From Streptomyces luteogriseus (lineage in GTDB: Bacteria; Actinomycetota; Actinomycetes; Streptomycetales; Streptomycetaceae): DNA of 64,000 nt. The stretch lies in assembly GCF_014205055.1 (NCBI RefSeq), contig NZ_JACHMS010000001.1, forward strand, positions 930,001-994,000, read 5' to 3'. The notes beneath the pieces were generated by a model, which saw nothing but the letters and a program-made list of their open reading frames with translations, searched no databases and was not told the origin of the DNA. Shown here piece by piece: positions 1 to 8,142 of the stretch. The position numbers and the translations under genes are program-made. The stretch's first letter is position 1. The number at the start of each line of letters is the position of its first letter.

Positions 1-39
1 GCGCTGACCGACGCACTCGGACGGGTCTTCCGCCTCTGA
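1..39 (+). CDS. C-terminal end of an unidentified protein (partial)
   Basis: The first frame reads 12 codons (ALTDALGRVFRL) and ends in TGA. It is followed by a strong hairpin, as expected for the end of a plus-strand gene running in from outside the window. Too little is present to assign a family. Confidence 0.4.
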   Translation, partial: ALTDALGRVFRL

Positions 40-78
40 CAGCACCGGATGGCCGGGGGGCCGTGACGCGCCTGCGAA

Positions 79-118
79 CGCACACGGGTGAGTGGCGGCT
101 GCCACTCACCCGTGTGCG
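79..118. terminator. 18-bp perfect hairpin between convergent genes
   Basis: Arms 79-96 and 101-118 are perfect reverse complements (CGCACACGGGTGAGTGGC and its complement) around a 4-nt loop. There is no T-run, which is usual for high-GC actinobacteria. The hairpin lies between the plus-strand gene ending at 39 and minus-strand bL37 ending at 140, so it probably works in both directions. Confidence 0.75.
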
Positions 119-139
119 TCGGCGCGCCCGCAGGACTTC

Positions 140-217
140 TCAGGACTGCGGACGGCTGCCGTGGTTCGCGCCGTTCTTGCGGCGGGCCTTCTTCTTGCGA
201 CGTCGCTTCGAGGACAT
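140..217 (-). CDS. Large-subunit ribosomal protein bL37 (25 aa)
   Basis: This tiny gene encodes MSSKRRRKKKARRKN followed by GANHGSRPQS and a stop. It is an extremely basic 25-residue peptide with the RRKNGANHGxRP ending typical of actinobacterial bL37, which was described as an extra protein of the mycobacterial large ribosomal subunit. It would bind 23S rRNA. A strong Shine-Dalgarno AGGAGGT (complement of 221-227) sits just upstream of the ATG. The gene stands alone between sugC and a hairpin terminator, so it probably has its own promoter in 228-330. Nothing suggests it is broken. The identification rests on remembered family sequences and is strong because almost the whole protein fits. 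Confidence 0.88.
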   Translation of the reverse strand: MSSKRRRKKKARRKNGANHGSRPQS

Positions 218-378
218 CGGACCTCCTCTTTCCGGCTTTCGGTCACCATCCACCGGATTGCGCGTCCGGTGACTACAGAGCCACTTTCCATCCGACGCGT
301 ACGCAAACGCACACGATGAAGATGCACCCGGGTGGCCTATGTCACGGTGGCGGCCCGGCCTGGCCCCGTGGTGCCTCG

Positions 379-1566
379 TCAGTCCGCCCGCACCGGATGC
401 GTGAGGTTCGCTCCGGTCGCCGGGTCGAACACGTGGGCCTTGGCCATGTCGACCCGCAGCTCCAGCGGTTCTCCCTCGCGGGCACGCGTGGCGGCGTCCA
501 GCCGGGCCACGAGGTGACTGGTGTCGGCGCCGGTGTCGCGCAGGCCCGAGTCCTTGGCGAGCTCCTCCAGTTCGGTGGTCTGCACGGGCCCGCCCTCCGC
601 GGCGAAGTAGACATACGCATCGGAGCCCAGGGACTCCAGCACCTCCACGGTGACGGTGAAGACCGGGCCCGTCCGGTCCCGGTCGCGTGACAGGGCCACG
701 TCCTCGAATGCCTCCGGTCGCAGCCCGACGATGACCTCGCGGGGCGCGTTCTGGCGTTCCAGCGCCTGCCTCGTACGGTCGTCGAGGGTCAGGTCGCCCA
801 GGGGCGAGCGCAGGGCACCTGCCTCCAGAGTGGCGTTCACGAAGTTCATCGCCGGGGAGCCGATGAAGCCCGCGACGAAGATGTTGCGCGGCAGGTCGTA
901 CAGCTCGGCAGGGGTGCCGATCTGCTGCACCAGGCCCTGTCTCATGACCACGACACGGTCGCCCAGCGTCATCGCCTCGGTCTGGTCGTGGGTGACGTAC
1001 ACGGTGGTCGTGCCGAGGCTCCGCTGCAGCCGGGAGATCTGAGTGCGCATCTGGACCCGGAGTTTGGCGTCCAGGTTGGACAGCGGCTCGTCCATCAGGA
1101 ACGCCTTGGGATCACGGACGATCGCCCGCCCCATGGCCACCCGCTGGCGCTGACCGCCTGAGAGGTTGGCGGGCTTGCGGTCCAAGTGCTCGGTGAGGTC
1201 GAGGATCCGGGCGGCGTCCGTCACCTTGGCGTCGATGGTGTCCTTGTCCACCTTGGCCAGGCGCAGCGGGAAGCCCATGTTCTCCCGGACGCTCATGTGC
1301 GGATACAGGGCGTAGCTCTGGAACACCATGGCCACGTCTCGATCCTTGGGAGCCAGGTCGTTGACGACTCGGTCTCCGATGCGCAGGGTGCCTTCCGTGA
1401 TGTCCTCGAGTCCGGCGATCATGTTCAGGGTGGTGGACTTGCCGCATCCCGACGGACCGACCAGGATCACGAACTCGCCGTCGGCGATCTCGAGGTCCAC
1501 GTCCTTCACGGCGAGGGACCCGTCGGGAAAGCGCTTGGTGACTCCCTCAAGGATGATCTCGGCCAT
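379..1566 (-). CDS. sugC: Trehalose ABC importer ATPase, SugC/MsiK type
   Basis: This 395-residue ATPase of the MalK/UgpC/MsiK class powers sugar import at the inner face of the membrane. Walker A is GPSGCGKST (37-45), the Q-loop glutamine is at 83, the signature LSGGQ is at 135-139 and Walker B AFLMDE at 155-160. A C-terminal regulatory (TOBE/OB) region follows from about 240. Length is normal for the class. The ATG has a good AAGGAGG ribosome-binding site. It is the last gene of lpqY-sugA-sugB-sugC, 26 bp after sugB. The trehalose assignment comes mainly from the LpqY-like binding protein at the head of the operon. In Streptomyces a similar ATPase (MsiK) can serve several sugar importers, so this copy may not be exclusive. 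Confidence 0.85.
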   Translation of the reverse strand: MAEIILEGVTKRFPDGSLAVKDVDLEIADGEFVILVGPSGCGKSTTLNMIAGLEDITEGTLRIGDRVVNDLAPKDRDVAMVFQSYALYPHMSVRENMGFPLRLAKVDKDTIDAKVTDAARILDLTEHLDRKPANLSGGQRQRVAMGRAIVRDPKAFLMDEPLSNLDAKLRVQMRTQISRLQRSLGTTTVYVTHDQTEAMTLGDRVVVMRQGLVQQIGTPAELYDLPRNIFVAGFIGSPAMNFVNATLEAGALRSPLGDLTLDDRTRQALERQNAPREVIVGLRPEAFEDVALSRDRDRTGPVFTVTVEVLESLGSDAYVYFAAEGGPVQTTELEELAKDSGLRDTGADTSHLVARLDAATRAREGEPLELRVDMAKAHVFDPATGANLTHPVRAD

Positions 1567-1592
1567 GGATGGTGCCTCCTTGCCTTCCCCGT

Positions 1593-2426
1593 TCAGCCCT
1601 TGACTGCCCCGGAGGTCAGTCCGGCGACGATCCGCCGCTGGAAGAGCAGGACGAAAACGATGATCGGGATGGTGATGACGACAGCGGCGGCGGCGATCGA
1701 CCCTGTGGGCTGCTGGAACTGGGAACTCCCGGTGAAGAACGCGATCGCGGCGGGCACGGTGCGCGCGGACTCGGTGGACGTCAGCGAGATCGCGAACAGG
1801 AAGTCGTTCCAGCAGAAGATGAACACGAGAATGGCCGTGGTGAACACGCCCGGCGCGGCCAGCGGCGCGATGACCAGCCGGAAGGCCTGCACGGGCGTCG
1901 CCCCGTCGACCTTGGCGGCCTTCTCCAGATCCCAGGGGATCTCCCGGAAGAACGCCGACAGGGTGTAGATCGCCAGCGGCAGGGAGAAGGTCATGTACGG
2001 GATGATCAGCCCGATCCAGGTGTCGAAGATCCCGATGATCCGCTCGATGTTGAACAGCGGTGACACCAGGGAGATCGGCGGGAACATGGCGATCAGCAGG
2101 GACATGCCGATGAGTACCCGCTTGCCGGGGAACCGCAGCCGGGCCACCGCGTAGGCGGCCATGGTGCCCAGTGCCACCGCGATCACCGTGGCGATCAGGG
2201 CGATGCCGATCGAGTTGATCAGCGCACGGGTGAACTCGGCGGTCTCGAAGATGCCCCGGTAGTTCTCCCAGGTCCAGTCCCTGGGGATGTAGTCACCGTC
2301 CGTCAGCGTGCCGGGGTCCTTGAACGACAGCGCGGCGATCCACCACACCGGGAACAGGGCGTAGAGCACCACCACCACGTTCAGGACGCCCCATCGGGCG
2401 GCATGCGTCTTTCCCACGGCGGCCAT
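1593..2426 (-). CDS. sugB: Trehalose ABC importer permease, SugB type
   Basis: This 277-residue inner-membrane permease is of the MalG class. It starts [13 protein letters not shown] and has about six hydrophobic segments. The EAA loop that contacts the ATPase is visible as [19 protein letters not shown] in the C-terminal half. The chosen ATG (complement of 2424-2426) overlaps the sugA stop by one base (TGATG), which implies translational coupling. With SugA it forms the membrane channel for the sugar bound by the LpqY-like lipoprotein. Confidence 0.85.
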   Translation of the reverse strand: MAAVGKTHAARWGVLNVVVVLYALFPVWWIAALSFKDPGTLTDGDYIPRDWTWENYRGIFETAEFTRALINSIGIALIATVIAVALGTMAAYAVARLRFPGKRVLIGMSLLIAMFPPISLVSPLFNIERIIGIFDTWIGLIIPYMTFSLPLAIYTLSAFFREIPWDLEKAAKVDGATPVQAFRLVIAPLAAPGVFTTAILVFIFCWNDFLFAISLTSTESARTVPAAIAFFTGSSQFQQPTGSIAAAAVVITIPIIVFVLLFQRRIVAGLTSGAVKG

Positions 2427-3385
2427 CAGCGCTTCACCTCCGCGCCGGGTGCGGCGGCGCCGAACAGTTTGACGAAGGTGAAGGCGATGATCCCGACGCA
2501 GATGAAGATCAGGACCGAGATCGCCGACCCGATGCCCAGGTTCAGCGCGGTGAACAGGTTGTCGTACCCGAGGATCGACAGCGAGCCGGTCCCCTGGGCG
2601 CCCGCGGTCAGGACGTAGATGTTGTCGAAGATCCGGAACGCGTCCAGTGTGCGGAAGAGCAGGGCCACCAAGATGGCCGGCTTCATCAGCGGCAGCATGA
2701 TCTTGGTGAAGCGCTGCCAGGCGGTGGCACCGTCCACCATGGCCGCCTTGAGGGTCTCCTCGGGGACCAGTGCGAGGCCCGCGAGCAGCAGCAGGGCCAT
2801 GAACGGCGTCGTCTTCCACACCTCGGCGAGGATGATCAGCCAGAGCGCGGGCCACTGCTCGGTCAGCGGAGCCTCTCCGCTGGGCAGCAACTCGGCGAGG
2901 TATCCGAGGTCCGGTGTCCAGGCGTACTGCCAGGAGAAGGCGGCGACCACGGTGACGATCCCATAGGGAACGAGGACCGACGTGCGGATGACGCCGCGCC
3001 AGAAGATCGTGCGGTGCATCACCAGGGCGAGCCCCATTCCGAGGACCAGTTCGATCGCCACGGACACCGCGGTGATGAACAGCGTCACCCAGAACGCGTC
3101 CCACCAGAACGGGGAGGACAGCACGGCTCCGTAGTTGCTCAGGCCCACGAACTCCGCCCGTCCGGGAAAGCGCAGGTCGTACCGCTGGAGGGACAGATAG
3201 ACGGCGTACCCGATGGGGTAGGCGGTCACGGCGATCATGACGACGACGGCGGGCGCACAGAGCAGCCAGCCGAGCCGCCGCTCCTGCCGGGCGCCCGCCG
3301 AGAGTGCCGCCCGGTCCGGCCCCCTCTGCTCCGTCTCCGCTTCGGGGGGCGGCGGGGTTCCGGCGGGTTGCGCCCGCGTGCTCAT
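2426..3385 (-). CDS. sugA: Trehalose ABC importer permease, SugA type
   Basis: This 319-residue permease is of the MalF/UgpA class. It has a cytoplasmic N-terminus of about 40 residues rich in proline and glutamate, then six membrane segments. The EAA loop appears as [20 protein letters not shown]. It lies 70 bp downstream of lpqY, and its stop overlaps the sugB start. Heterodimer partner of SugB. Substrate is inferred from the LpqY-like gene. Confidence 0.85.
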   Translation of the reverse strand: MSTRAQPAGTPPPPEAETEQRGPDRAALSAGARQERRLGWLLCAPAVVVMIAVTAYPIGYAVYLSLQRYDLRFPGRAEFVGLSNYGAVLSSPFWWDAFWVTLFITAVSVAIELVLGMGLALVMHRTIFWRGVIRTSVLVPYGIVTVVAAFSWQYAWTPDLGYLAELLPSGEAPLTEQWPALWLIILAEVWKTTPFMALLLLAGLALVPEETLKAAMVDGATAWQRFTKIMLPLMKPAILVALLFRTLDAFRIFDNIYVLTAGAQGTGSLSILGYDNLFTALNLGIGSAISVLIFICVGIIAFTFVKLFGAAAPGAEVKR

Positions 3386-3455
3386 CTCGGGCCGCCCGGG
3401 GACGAGGCCCGCGCGCTGCTGCGCCGGGCGACGACGTGGTGCGGGAGGTGGTGGT

Positions 3456-4745
3456 TCACGGGATCACACCCTCGGATCGCAGGGCATCGTCGATCTGCTC
3501 CCTGATGGTGTTGACGGAGCTCTCCGGTTTGATCCCGGACGGCGGAGACAGCGTGTGGGAGACCGCGATCGACACGTTCTGGTAGACCGGAGTGATCGGG
3601 CGCACGCTCGCCGACTCCAGCGCGGCCAGCACCTCCGCGGAGAAGGGGTACTCCTTCATGAACGCGGGCTCGTCGTACAGGGCGCGCAGGGTGGGCGGCA
3701 GGCCGCCCTCGAGCGCGGCGGTGAGCTGGTTCTCCCTGTTGCGCAGGCACAGTGCCGCCTCGAAGGCCAGGTCCGGGTGGCGCGAGTAGGCGCTCACCGC
3801 CAGGTCGATGCCGCCGATGGTGGGCCGTGCCGGGCGGTTCGCGTCGACCCGGGGGTACGGCGCCCAGCGGAAGTTCTTGAACAGCTCGGGGTTGTTCGCC
3901 TTCATCGACGGATAGACGAAGGGGTAGTTGAGCTCGAACGCCGCCACCCCCGACTCCATGGCGAGGCGGTTCTGGTCCTCCATCTGGTTGGGCAGGGAGG
4001 GGTCCGCGGCCGGGGACGTCGCCAGCTCCCGCATGATCCCCGCAGCCCGCACAGCGGGAGGACCGAGGGAAGGCTCGGTCGCGCTCGCGTTGAGGATGGA
4101 GCCGCCCGCACTGTTGATCAGGGTGTTGAACCAGGCGGTCAGACCCTCGTACTGGGCGCCCTGGATCTCGACGAAGTGCGGTTTGCCCTGCCGGGCGAGG
4201 GCGCCGGCCATGTCCAGCATCTCGGCCCAGGTCCTCGGCGGTGTGGGCACCAGGTCCTTGCGGTACCACAGGAGCTGGGTGTTGGTGTTGTACGGGACGG
4301 CGTACAGCTTGCCCTTCCAGGTCGAGGTCTGGAGCGGTACGCGCAGAGTGCCCTCGACGGCCTGCCGCTTCGCCGCTCCTGTCCATTCCCGGATCCAGCG
4401 CGCCTCGGCGAACTCCGCCGCCCAGGTGACGTCCAGGCCCAGGATGTCGAGGGAGTCGTCCTCGGCCGCGAGCCTGCGGACCATCTGCTGACGCTGGCCG
4501 TCGGCGGCACGCGGGAGCTTGTTGTAACTGATCCTGTAGCGGCCGCCCGACGCCTGGCTGCACCGGTCGGCAGCTTTCTGGAGCGCACCGGAGTCGTCGG
4601 GGAAGTTGTACCAGTTGAGGGTGGGCCTGCCGGAGCCTTCGTCACTGCCACAGGCCGCGAGCGCCGACGCCAGCAACGGCAGTACGGCGAACGCACGCAG
4701 CCATCGCGTCCCTCTGGGATGTCCCCTCGCGTGCACGCGCTCCAC
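3456..4745 (-). CDS. lpqY: Trehalose-binding lipoprotein, LpqY-like
   Basis: This 429-residue protein has a signal peptide ending in the lipobox ALAAC (Cys32), so it is lipid-anchored outside the membrane. Several stretches match Mycobacterium LpqY as I remember it: GGRxxIxxxxLPRxxxxQRxQ(L/M)xRRL, LDVxWxAEFAEA, LYAxPxxTNTQLLWYR, TIGGxxLAV and LEGGLPxxxxxLYxxPxFxxxYP. In mycobacteria LpqY-SugABC recovers trehalose released during envelope lipid synthesis. Streptomyces has no mycolic acids, so here the operon more likely scavenges trehalose from spores or the environment. The start used is GTG, chosen so the signal peptide is complete; an upstream start cannot be excluded. It heads the operon, so its promoter lies in 4746-4800. 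Confidence 0.85.
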   Translation of the reverse strand: MERVHARGHPRGTRWLRAFAVLPLLASALAACGSDEGSGRPTLNWYNFPDDSGALQKAADRCSQASGGRYRISYNKLPRAADGQRQQMVRRLAAEDDSLDILGLDVTWAAEFAEARWIREWTGAAKRQAVEGTLRVPLQTSTWKGKLYAVPYNTNTQLLWYRKDLVPTPPRTWAEMLDMAGALARQGKPHFVEIQGAQYEGLTAWFNTLINSAGGSILNASATEPSLGPPAVRAAGIMRELATSPAADPSLPNQMEDQNRLAMESGVAAFELNYPFVYPSMKANNPELFKNFRWAPYPRVDANRPARPTIGGIDLAVSAYSRHPDLAFEAALCLRNRENQLTAALEGGLPPTLRALYDEPAFMKEYPFSAEVLAALESASVRPITPVYQNVSIAVSHTLSPPSGIKPESSVNTIREQIDDALRSEGVIP

Positions 4746-4805
4746 ACCTCACTTCCGGACGGTGGCACGGGCTCGGGCCTCGCAGTGCTTACCTCCCGGC
4801 GAACA

Positions 4806-5378
4806 CTAAGGATCACCCGACACGACATCAAGGACATATGACACTAAACGACTCATTAGCCAGATCTGAGGCATACACGGCGCCGGCAAAGATCCGCGCC
4901 CCAAGGACCTCGGGCCGGCCTTCCAGTCGAACTGTGAGAACGCCGAGAGGTAGCCCTTGTTCTTTGTGCCGGCCGGGAGGTAGTAGAGCTGGCCGCCCGC
5001 GGGGAATGCCCAGTCGACCTGGATGAGGCAGCTGTTGAGAGCGATTCCGCCGCTCGTCCAGGCGTCGGCCGCGGCCGACAGTTCGGAATCCCGTTCGATC
5101 GGGCGCATCTGCTTGGCCATGTCCAGCGCTTGGAGCATGAACTGGGTGGACCGGCTGACCAGTTCGAGCACACCGGGTGTGGAGCGCAGCCGGCTCTCGC
5201 TCAGGAAGGGGTGCAGGAAGCCGTCCAGCCCCGGTGCGTCGAGGTCCCAGTCGACCACCAGCACGCTCTTGCCCGAGGAGGCGAGGATCCAGGCCGTGTT
5301 GGCCAGTGCCATCGTCCGTCCCGCACCGCCTTTGTACGAGTAGAACGTGATGATCCTGCCCGCGTCGTCGCCGGTCAT
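4806..5378 (-). pseudogene. Truncated FxsT-type KGG-ATPase/TPR protein
   Basis: The frame begins MTGDDAGRIITFYSYKGG with a deviant Walker A KGGAGRT (16-22) and then ANTAWILA and VVDWDLDAPGL, as in MinD/ParA-like ATPases. In FxSxx-COOH loci this domain starts a much longer protein that continues into tetratricopeptide repeats. Here the homologous sequence stops around residue 155 (FSQFDWK), and the remaining 35 residues look random before a stop. The start codon overlaps the stop of the upstream fxsC-like gene (ATGA), so the operon order is intact and the loss is a 3' deletion. Probably non-functional, though a 190-residue ATPase fragment could still be made. Confidence 0.7.
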
Positions 5379-6703
5379 GGCCTGCCCTCCACGAGACGTC
5401 CGTCGCTCGGCGCCCCGTTGTCCCTGCCGAGGCCGGGCCGTTGGGGGAGGTGCGCACCGGCGTCCGGAACATCCCGGGCGTCAGTACTGCTCCGGGACAA
5501 TTGCGAATGGATGTACCGCAAATAGCGCATCCAGGTTGCCTCAACCAGCTCACCGAACCAGCGGACGAACACGTCCGCCCCGGCCAGACCGCGTACCGCC
5601 TCCTGCTCCCCCGCACGGCCCTCGCTGTGGAAGCGGGGAAAGTGTGTCCGCAGTAGCCCGCGCAACCGATCGGACTGTTCCATGGTCTGCAGATCGTCCC
5701 CTGCCAAGATACTCAGCACCGCCGTCCACGGCCGCCGGACTCTGTCGAACTCCCGTGCCTGACTCGCAATGCGGGGATCTTCCAAGGCCCAGGGGTCCAC
5801 CACCAGAATCCAGGGAGCTGTCGGGATCTCCGTGCTCCTCAGCTCCGTCTGATGCTTGTGGAAGGGCAGCACAGTGGGCTCGAAACCGAGATGGCGCGCC
5901 AGGGCCTCCATCTGCTCGACCAGCGGCCCCACCGCCTGGCCATAGGGCCGCCAGCCGTCGACGCGTGAACCGTAGCGCGTGTTGTCCCGGCCGACCGGTA
6001 ACTGCTCCTCGGTCGGGGCGAGCACGGTGATGTGCAGCGGGGAGGCGAAGGGCGGGTCGGCGAAGGCGTCGTCCAGTCCGGCCAGTGTCGTCGGCGCCGT
6101 CGCCCGCCCCCCGCCGGAGGACGTCCGCGACTGTCTGGGCACCGTGGCCGCCTGGTCGACGATGTGCTTGGCGAGCCAGTCGGTCACCTGGGCGACCTGG
6201 GCGGAGACCTGGGCCGTCGCATGCTCGTTCTCTGGGTCCGGCCGTTCGGCCAACCGGAGCAACTGGCGCATTCCCATGGAGGCGTAGTTTGCGGCAGCTT
6301 CACCGATGCCTTCCGGCACTTCGGGGTATTGCTCCTTGACCCTCGTGGGGAGTGACGTTGGCGAATGCGGCGTCCAGAGCACCGGGACGATGCTCGGGCG
6401 GCTCCCTTGAGCGACCCTGTGAGTGGCGACGGTCCACTCGCGCCCGCACCGAGGGCTGCTGAAGTACCGCTTCGAGTACAGGGGAACGAAGACTTGGGAC
6501 TCGAAGAGGGCCTTGATCGATTCCTCGCCCGGCATGCCCGGCCGCTCGACGAAACCCGCCTCCTCCCTGGGAACTCGCGCCTGGCGCGCCACGTTCCCGC
6601 AGAGTTCGTCGAAGAACTGGAGAACCAGCCGATGGGGATCCTGCGAGGCGTCCAGGTACCGGGGAACAGGAATGCGCGCATAGCTCATGAAGAACACCGG
6701 CAT
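5375..6703 (-). CDS. fxsC: TIR-like protein FxsC (FxSxx-COOH system)
   Basis: This 442-residue protein starts MPVFFMSYAR, the hallmark opening of the TIR-like FxsC family. The N-terminal TIR-like domain (about 1-150) includes FVPLYSKRYFSSPRCGREW. A C-terminal half of unknown function starts near residue 220 (ITVLAPTEEQLP) and contains PWILVVDPWAL. ATG 6703 was preferred to an upstream ATG because CGAGGAGGAA sits 8 bp before it and the family begins here. It is followed with overlap by the truncated fxsT. In complete loci a radical-SAM enzyme and a small FxSxx-COOH peptide are present; none is visible here. The role is unknown, possibly in regulated self-killing or signalling. Confidence 0.72.
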   Translation of the reverse strand: MPVFFMSYARIPVPRYLDASQDPHRLVLQFFDELCGNVARQARVPREEAGFVERPGMPGEESIKALFESQVFVPLYSKRYFSSPRCGREWTVATHRVAQGSRPSIVPVLWTPHSPTSLPTRVKEQYPEVPEGIGEAAANYASMGMRQLLRLAERPDPENEHATAQVSAQVAQVTDWLAKHIVDQAATVPRQSRTSSGGGRATAPTTLAGLDDAFADPPFASPLHITVLAPTEEQLPVGRDNTRYGSRVDGWRPYGQAVGPLVEQMEALARHLGFEPTVLPFHKHQTELRSTEIPTAPWILVVDPWALEDPRIASQAREFDRVRRPWTAVLSILAGDDLQTMEQSDRLRGLLRTHFPRFHSEGRAGEQEAVRGLAGADVFVRWFGELVEATWMRYLRYIHSQLSRSSTDARDVPDAGAHLPQRPGLGRDNGAPSDGRLVEGRP

Positions 6704-6707
6704 CCCG

Positions 6708-6890
6708 CTATTCCTCCTCGAAGACGTTCCGGAGGTCGCGGAACAGCTCCACGTCGCACGGTTCGAGGCTGGTCTGCTGAGCCACTTCGACAATTGTCCG
6801 CGCGAGGGCCCATACGGTACTGCGGTGCTTGACGTGGCGGCCCGCCTGCCGTAGTCCGTAGAGACCGGACTGCAGGTAGTCCTTACAAAC
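6708..6890 (-). pseudogene. 5'-truncated coding remnant upstream of fxsC
   Basis: The minus strand is open from a TGA at 6912-6914 to a TAG at 6708-6710. From about 6884 it reads like real protein, beginning KDYLQSGLYGLRQAGR and ending LFRDLRNVFEEE. No usable start precedes this and sequence upstream loses coding character, so it looks like the C-terminal 58 residues of a gene whose front is deleted. Its stop lies 5 bp before the fxsC start, as if once in one operon. I do not recognise the family. Confidence 0.45.
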
Positions 6891-7046
6891 CCCCGCCGAA
6901 CTTCCCGGTGGTCAGTCGCAGCACATCACCCTCACCCGTGCGCTGACCACCCGCACCACCTGCTCCTCCGCGACGAGCCACTCGCCGCCTTGCACTACCC
7001 GACGCAGCAGCTCACCAGCGGACGAAGAACCTTCAGCGGGCCGCAC
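6891..7046. other. Degenerate spacer between fxs remnant and tRNA-Pro
   Basis: No intact gene is visible. The plus strand carries short coding-like pieces in different frames (for example HLLLRDEPLAALHYPTQQL at about 6954-7013), as expected of a frameshifted remnant, but I cannot name a family. Together with the truncated neighbours this marks 4.8-7.05 kb as a decaying segment. Confidence 0.3.
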
Positions 7047-7075
7047 GGCGCACCTTGACCGGGTCAAGGTGCGCC
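7047..7075. terminator. 13-bp hairpin
   Basis: Arms 7047-7059 (GGCGCACCTTGAC) and 7063-7075 are perfect complements with a 3-nt loop. It lies downstream of the tRNA-Pro terminator on the minus strand and probably insulates the tRNA from the fxs region. Confidence 0.55.
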
Positions 7076-7124
7076 CCAGCTCAGTCGAGTGCGCTGGTCC
7101 CCCACCGGTCCCCGAGAATGATCA

Positions 7125-7159
7125 AGGGGCCGTTTCAGATCTCCTCTGAAACGGCCCCT
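7125..7159 (-). terminator. 15-bp hairpin after tRNA-Pro
   Basis: Arms 7125-7139 (AGGGGCCGTTTCAGA) and 7145-7159 are perfect complements around a 5-nt loop, 20 bp beyond the 3' end of the minus-strand tRNA gene. This is a strong intrinsic terminator for the tRNA transcript. Confidence 0.8.
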
Positions 7160-7178
7160 GAACTGCGACTTCGTAAAG

Positions 7179-7252
<74 letters not shown>

Positions 7253-7295
7253 ATGCGCATCGCGCGGGTGAACCGCGTGATCACGCAGGTCAACC

Positions 7296-7517
7296 CTACC
7301 GCATGGGGAGCCGTCCCCCGGCCCGTGCCGACGGCCGTTCCGGGCGCCGGGTCCAGCCGGCGAGACCCACCGCCGAGACGGCGACGGCGAGGACGGCCCA
7401 CCAGGGGAGGTCCGCCTTGGTCGCGTGACCGGCGCAGGCCGCCACAGCCAGGAGTGCCGTGACAGCGCCTCCGGGCAGCCCGGTCCGCCGGGCGGGTCGT
7501 CGCCCCGTCTCGTCCAC
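7296..7517 (-). CDS. Small two-helix membrane protein (73 aa)
   Basis: This 73-residue frame begins with GTG behind a good GGGGAG ribosome-binding site. A basic N-terminus is followed by two hydrophobic segments (about 16-30, AVTALLAVAACAG, and 37-54, WWAVLAVAVSAVGLAG) and a basic tail RRPERPSARAGGR. That is the layout of a small inner-membrane protein with both ends inside. I do not recognise a family. It runs directly into the tRNA-Pro promoter. Confidence is moderate because it is short, but start, Shine-Dalgarno and hydrophobic pattern agree. Confidence 0.5.
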   Translation of the reverse strand: MDETGRRPARRTGLPGGAVTALLAVAACAGHATKADLPWWAVLAVAVSAVGLAGWTRRPERPSARAGGRLPMR

Positions 7518-7772
7518 GTCCTGCTCCCCTTCACCCACGCACTCGCGCGCCCCTGGACATCTCAACGCCCGGGCATATGCCGCAAACAATACGCGAGTCG
7601 ACGGGAACTCCCGACCAGGGCATAGGGGTTGAGACGGACATAGGCGGTGGGATGGGGTACCGCTCCGGTCCCGGCCGCGCCCCGCGGCCCCGGAAACAGG
7701 TGCGACGGAGTGTCCGCCCGGCCCGGTCGGCACCCCACACTCTGTCCAGGCCTCTCCCCCGCTCACCAGGGC

Positions 7773-7778
7773 TAAGGT
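7773..7778 (+). promoter_or_regulatory. -10 box giving a leaderless cupin transcript
   Basis: TAAGGT ends 7 nt before the ATG at 7785, the spacing expected when transcription starts on the first base of the start codon. No convincing -35 is seen. The remaining 7518-7772 spacer holds no gene that I can support. Confidence 0.45.
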
Positions 7779-7784
7779 CGCCGC

Positions 7785-8129
7785 ATGACGCACAGCTTCG
7801 TACTCCACATCCCCGACGCCGAGCTCGAACCCGAGCCCCTCGCGCCCGAGCAGATCGTCTCCGGGACGCCCGAGGTGACCGGGAAGGTGGTCTGGGAGTC
7901 GGAGGACGGCCATCAGGTGCGGGGCGTCTGGCAGATCACGCCCGGCGTGGTCACCGACACCGAGGCCGACGAACTGTTCGTCGTCATCAGCGGCTCGGCG
8001 ACGATCGAGGTCGAGGGCGGGCCGACGCTCACGGTCGGGCCCGGCGACATGGCCGTCCTGCGCGAGGGCGACCGCACGACGTGGACGGTGCACGAGACCC
8101 TGCGCAAGGCGTACGCGATCAACCTCTGA
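7785..8129 (+). CDS. Single-cupin protein (cupin_3/DUF861 type)
   Basis: This 114-residue protein has a single cupin barrel. The pattern VRGVWQITPGVVTDTEADELFVVISG, a GDMAVLREGDRTTW turn and the length match small cupins of the DUF861 group, which relate to ureidoglycine-type enzymes and small-molecule binders. The usual first-motif histidine is not evident, so metal binding is uncertain. A TAAGGT -10 box (7773-7778) places the predicted transcript start on the A of the ATG, so it is probably read from a leaderless mRNA. It converges on the LacI gene downstream. Confidence 0.7.
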   Translation: MTHSFVLHIPDAELEPEPLAPEQIVSGTPEVTGKVVWESEDGHQVRGVWQITPGVVTDTEADELFVVISGSATIEVEGGPTLTVGPGDMAVLREGDRTTWTVHETLRKAYAINL

Positions 8130-8142
8130 GCGAGGGGGACGG

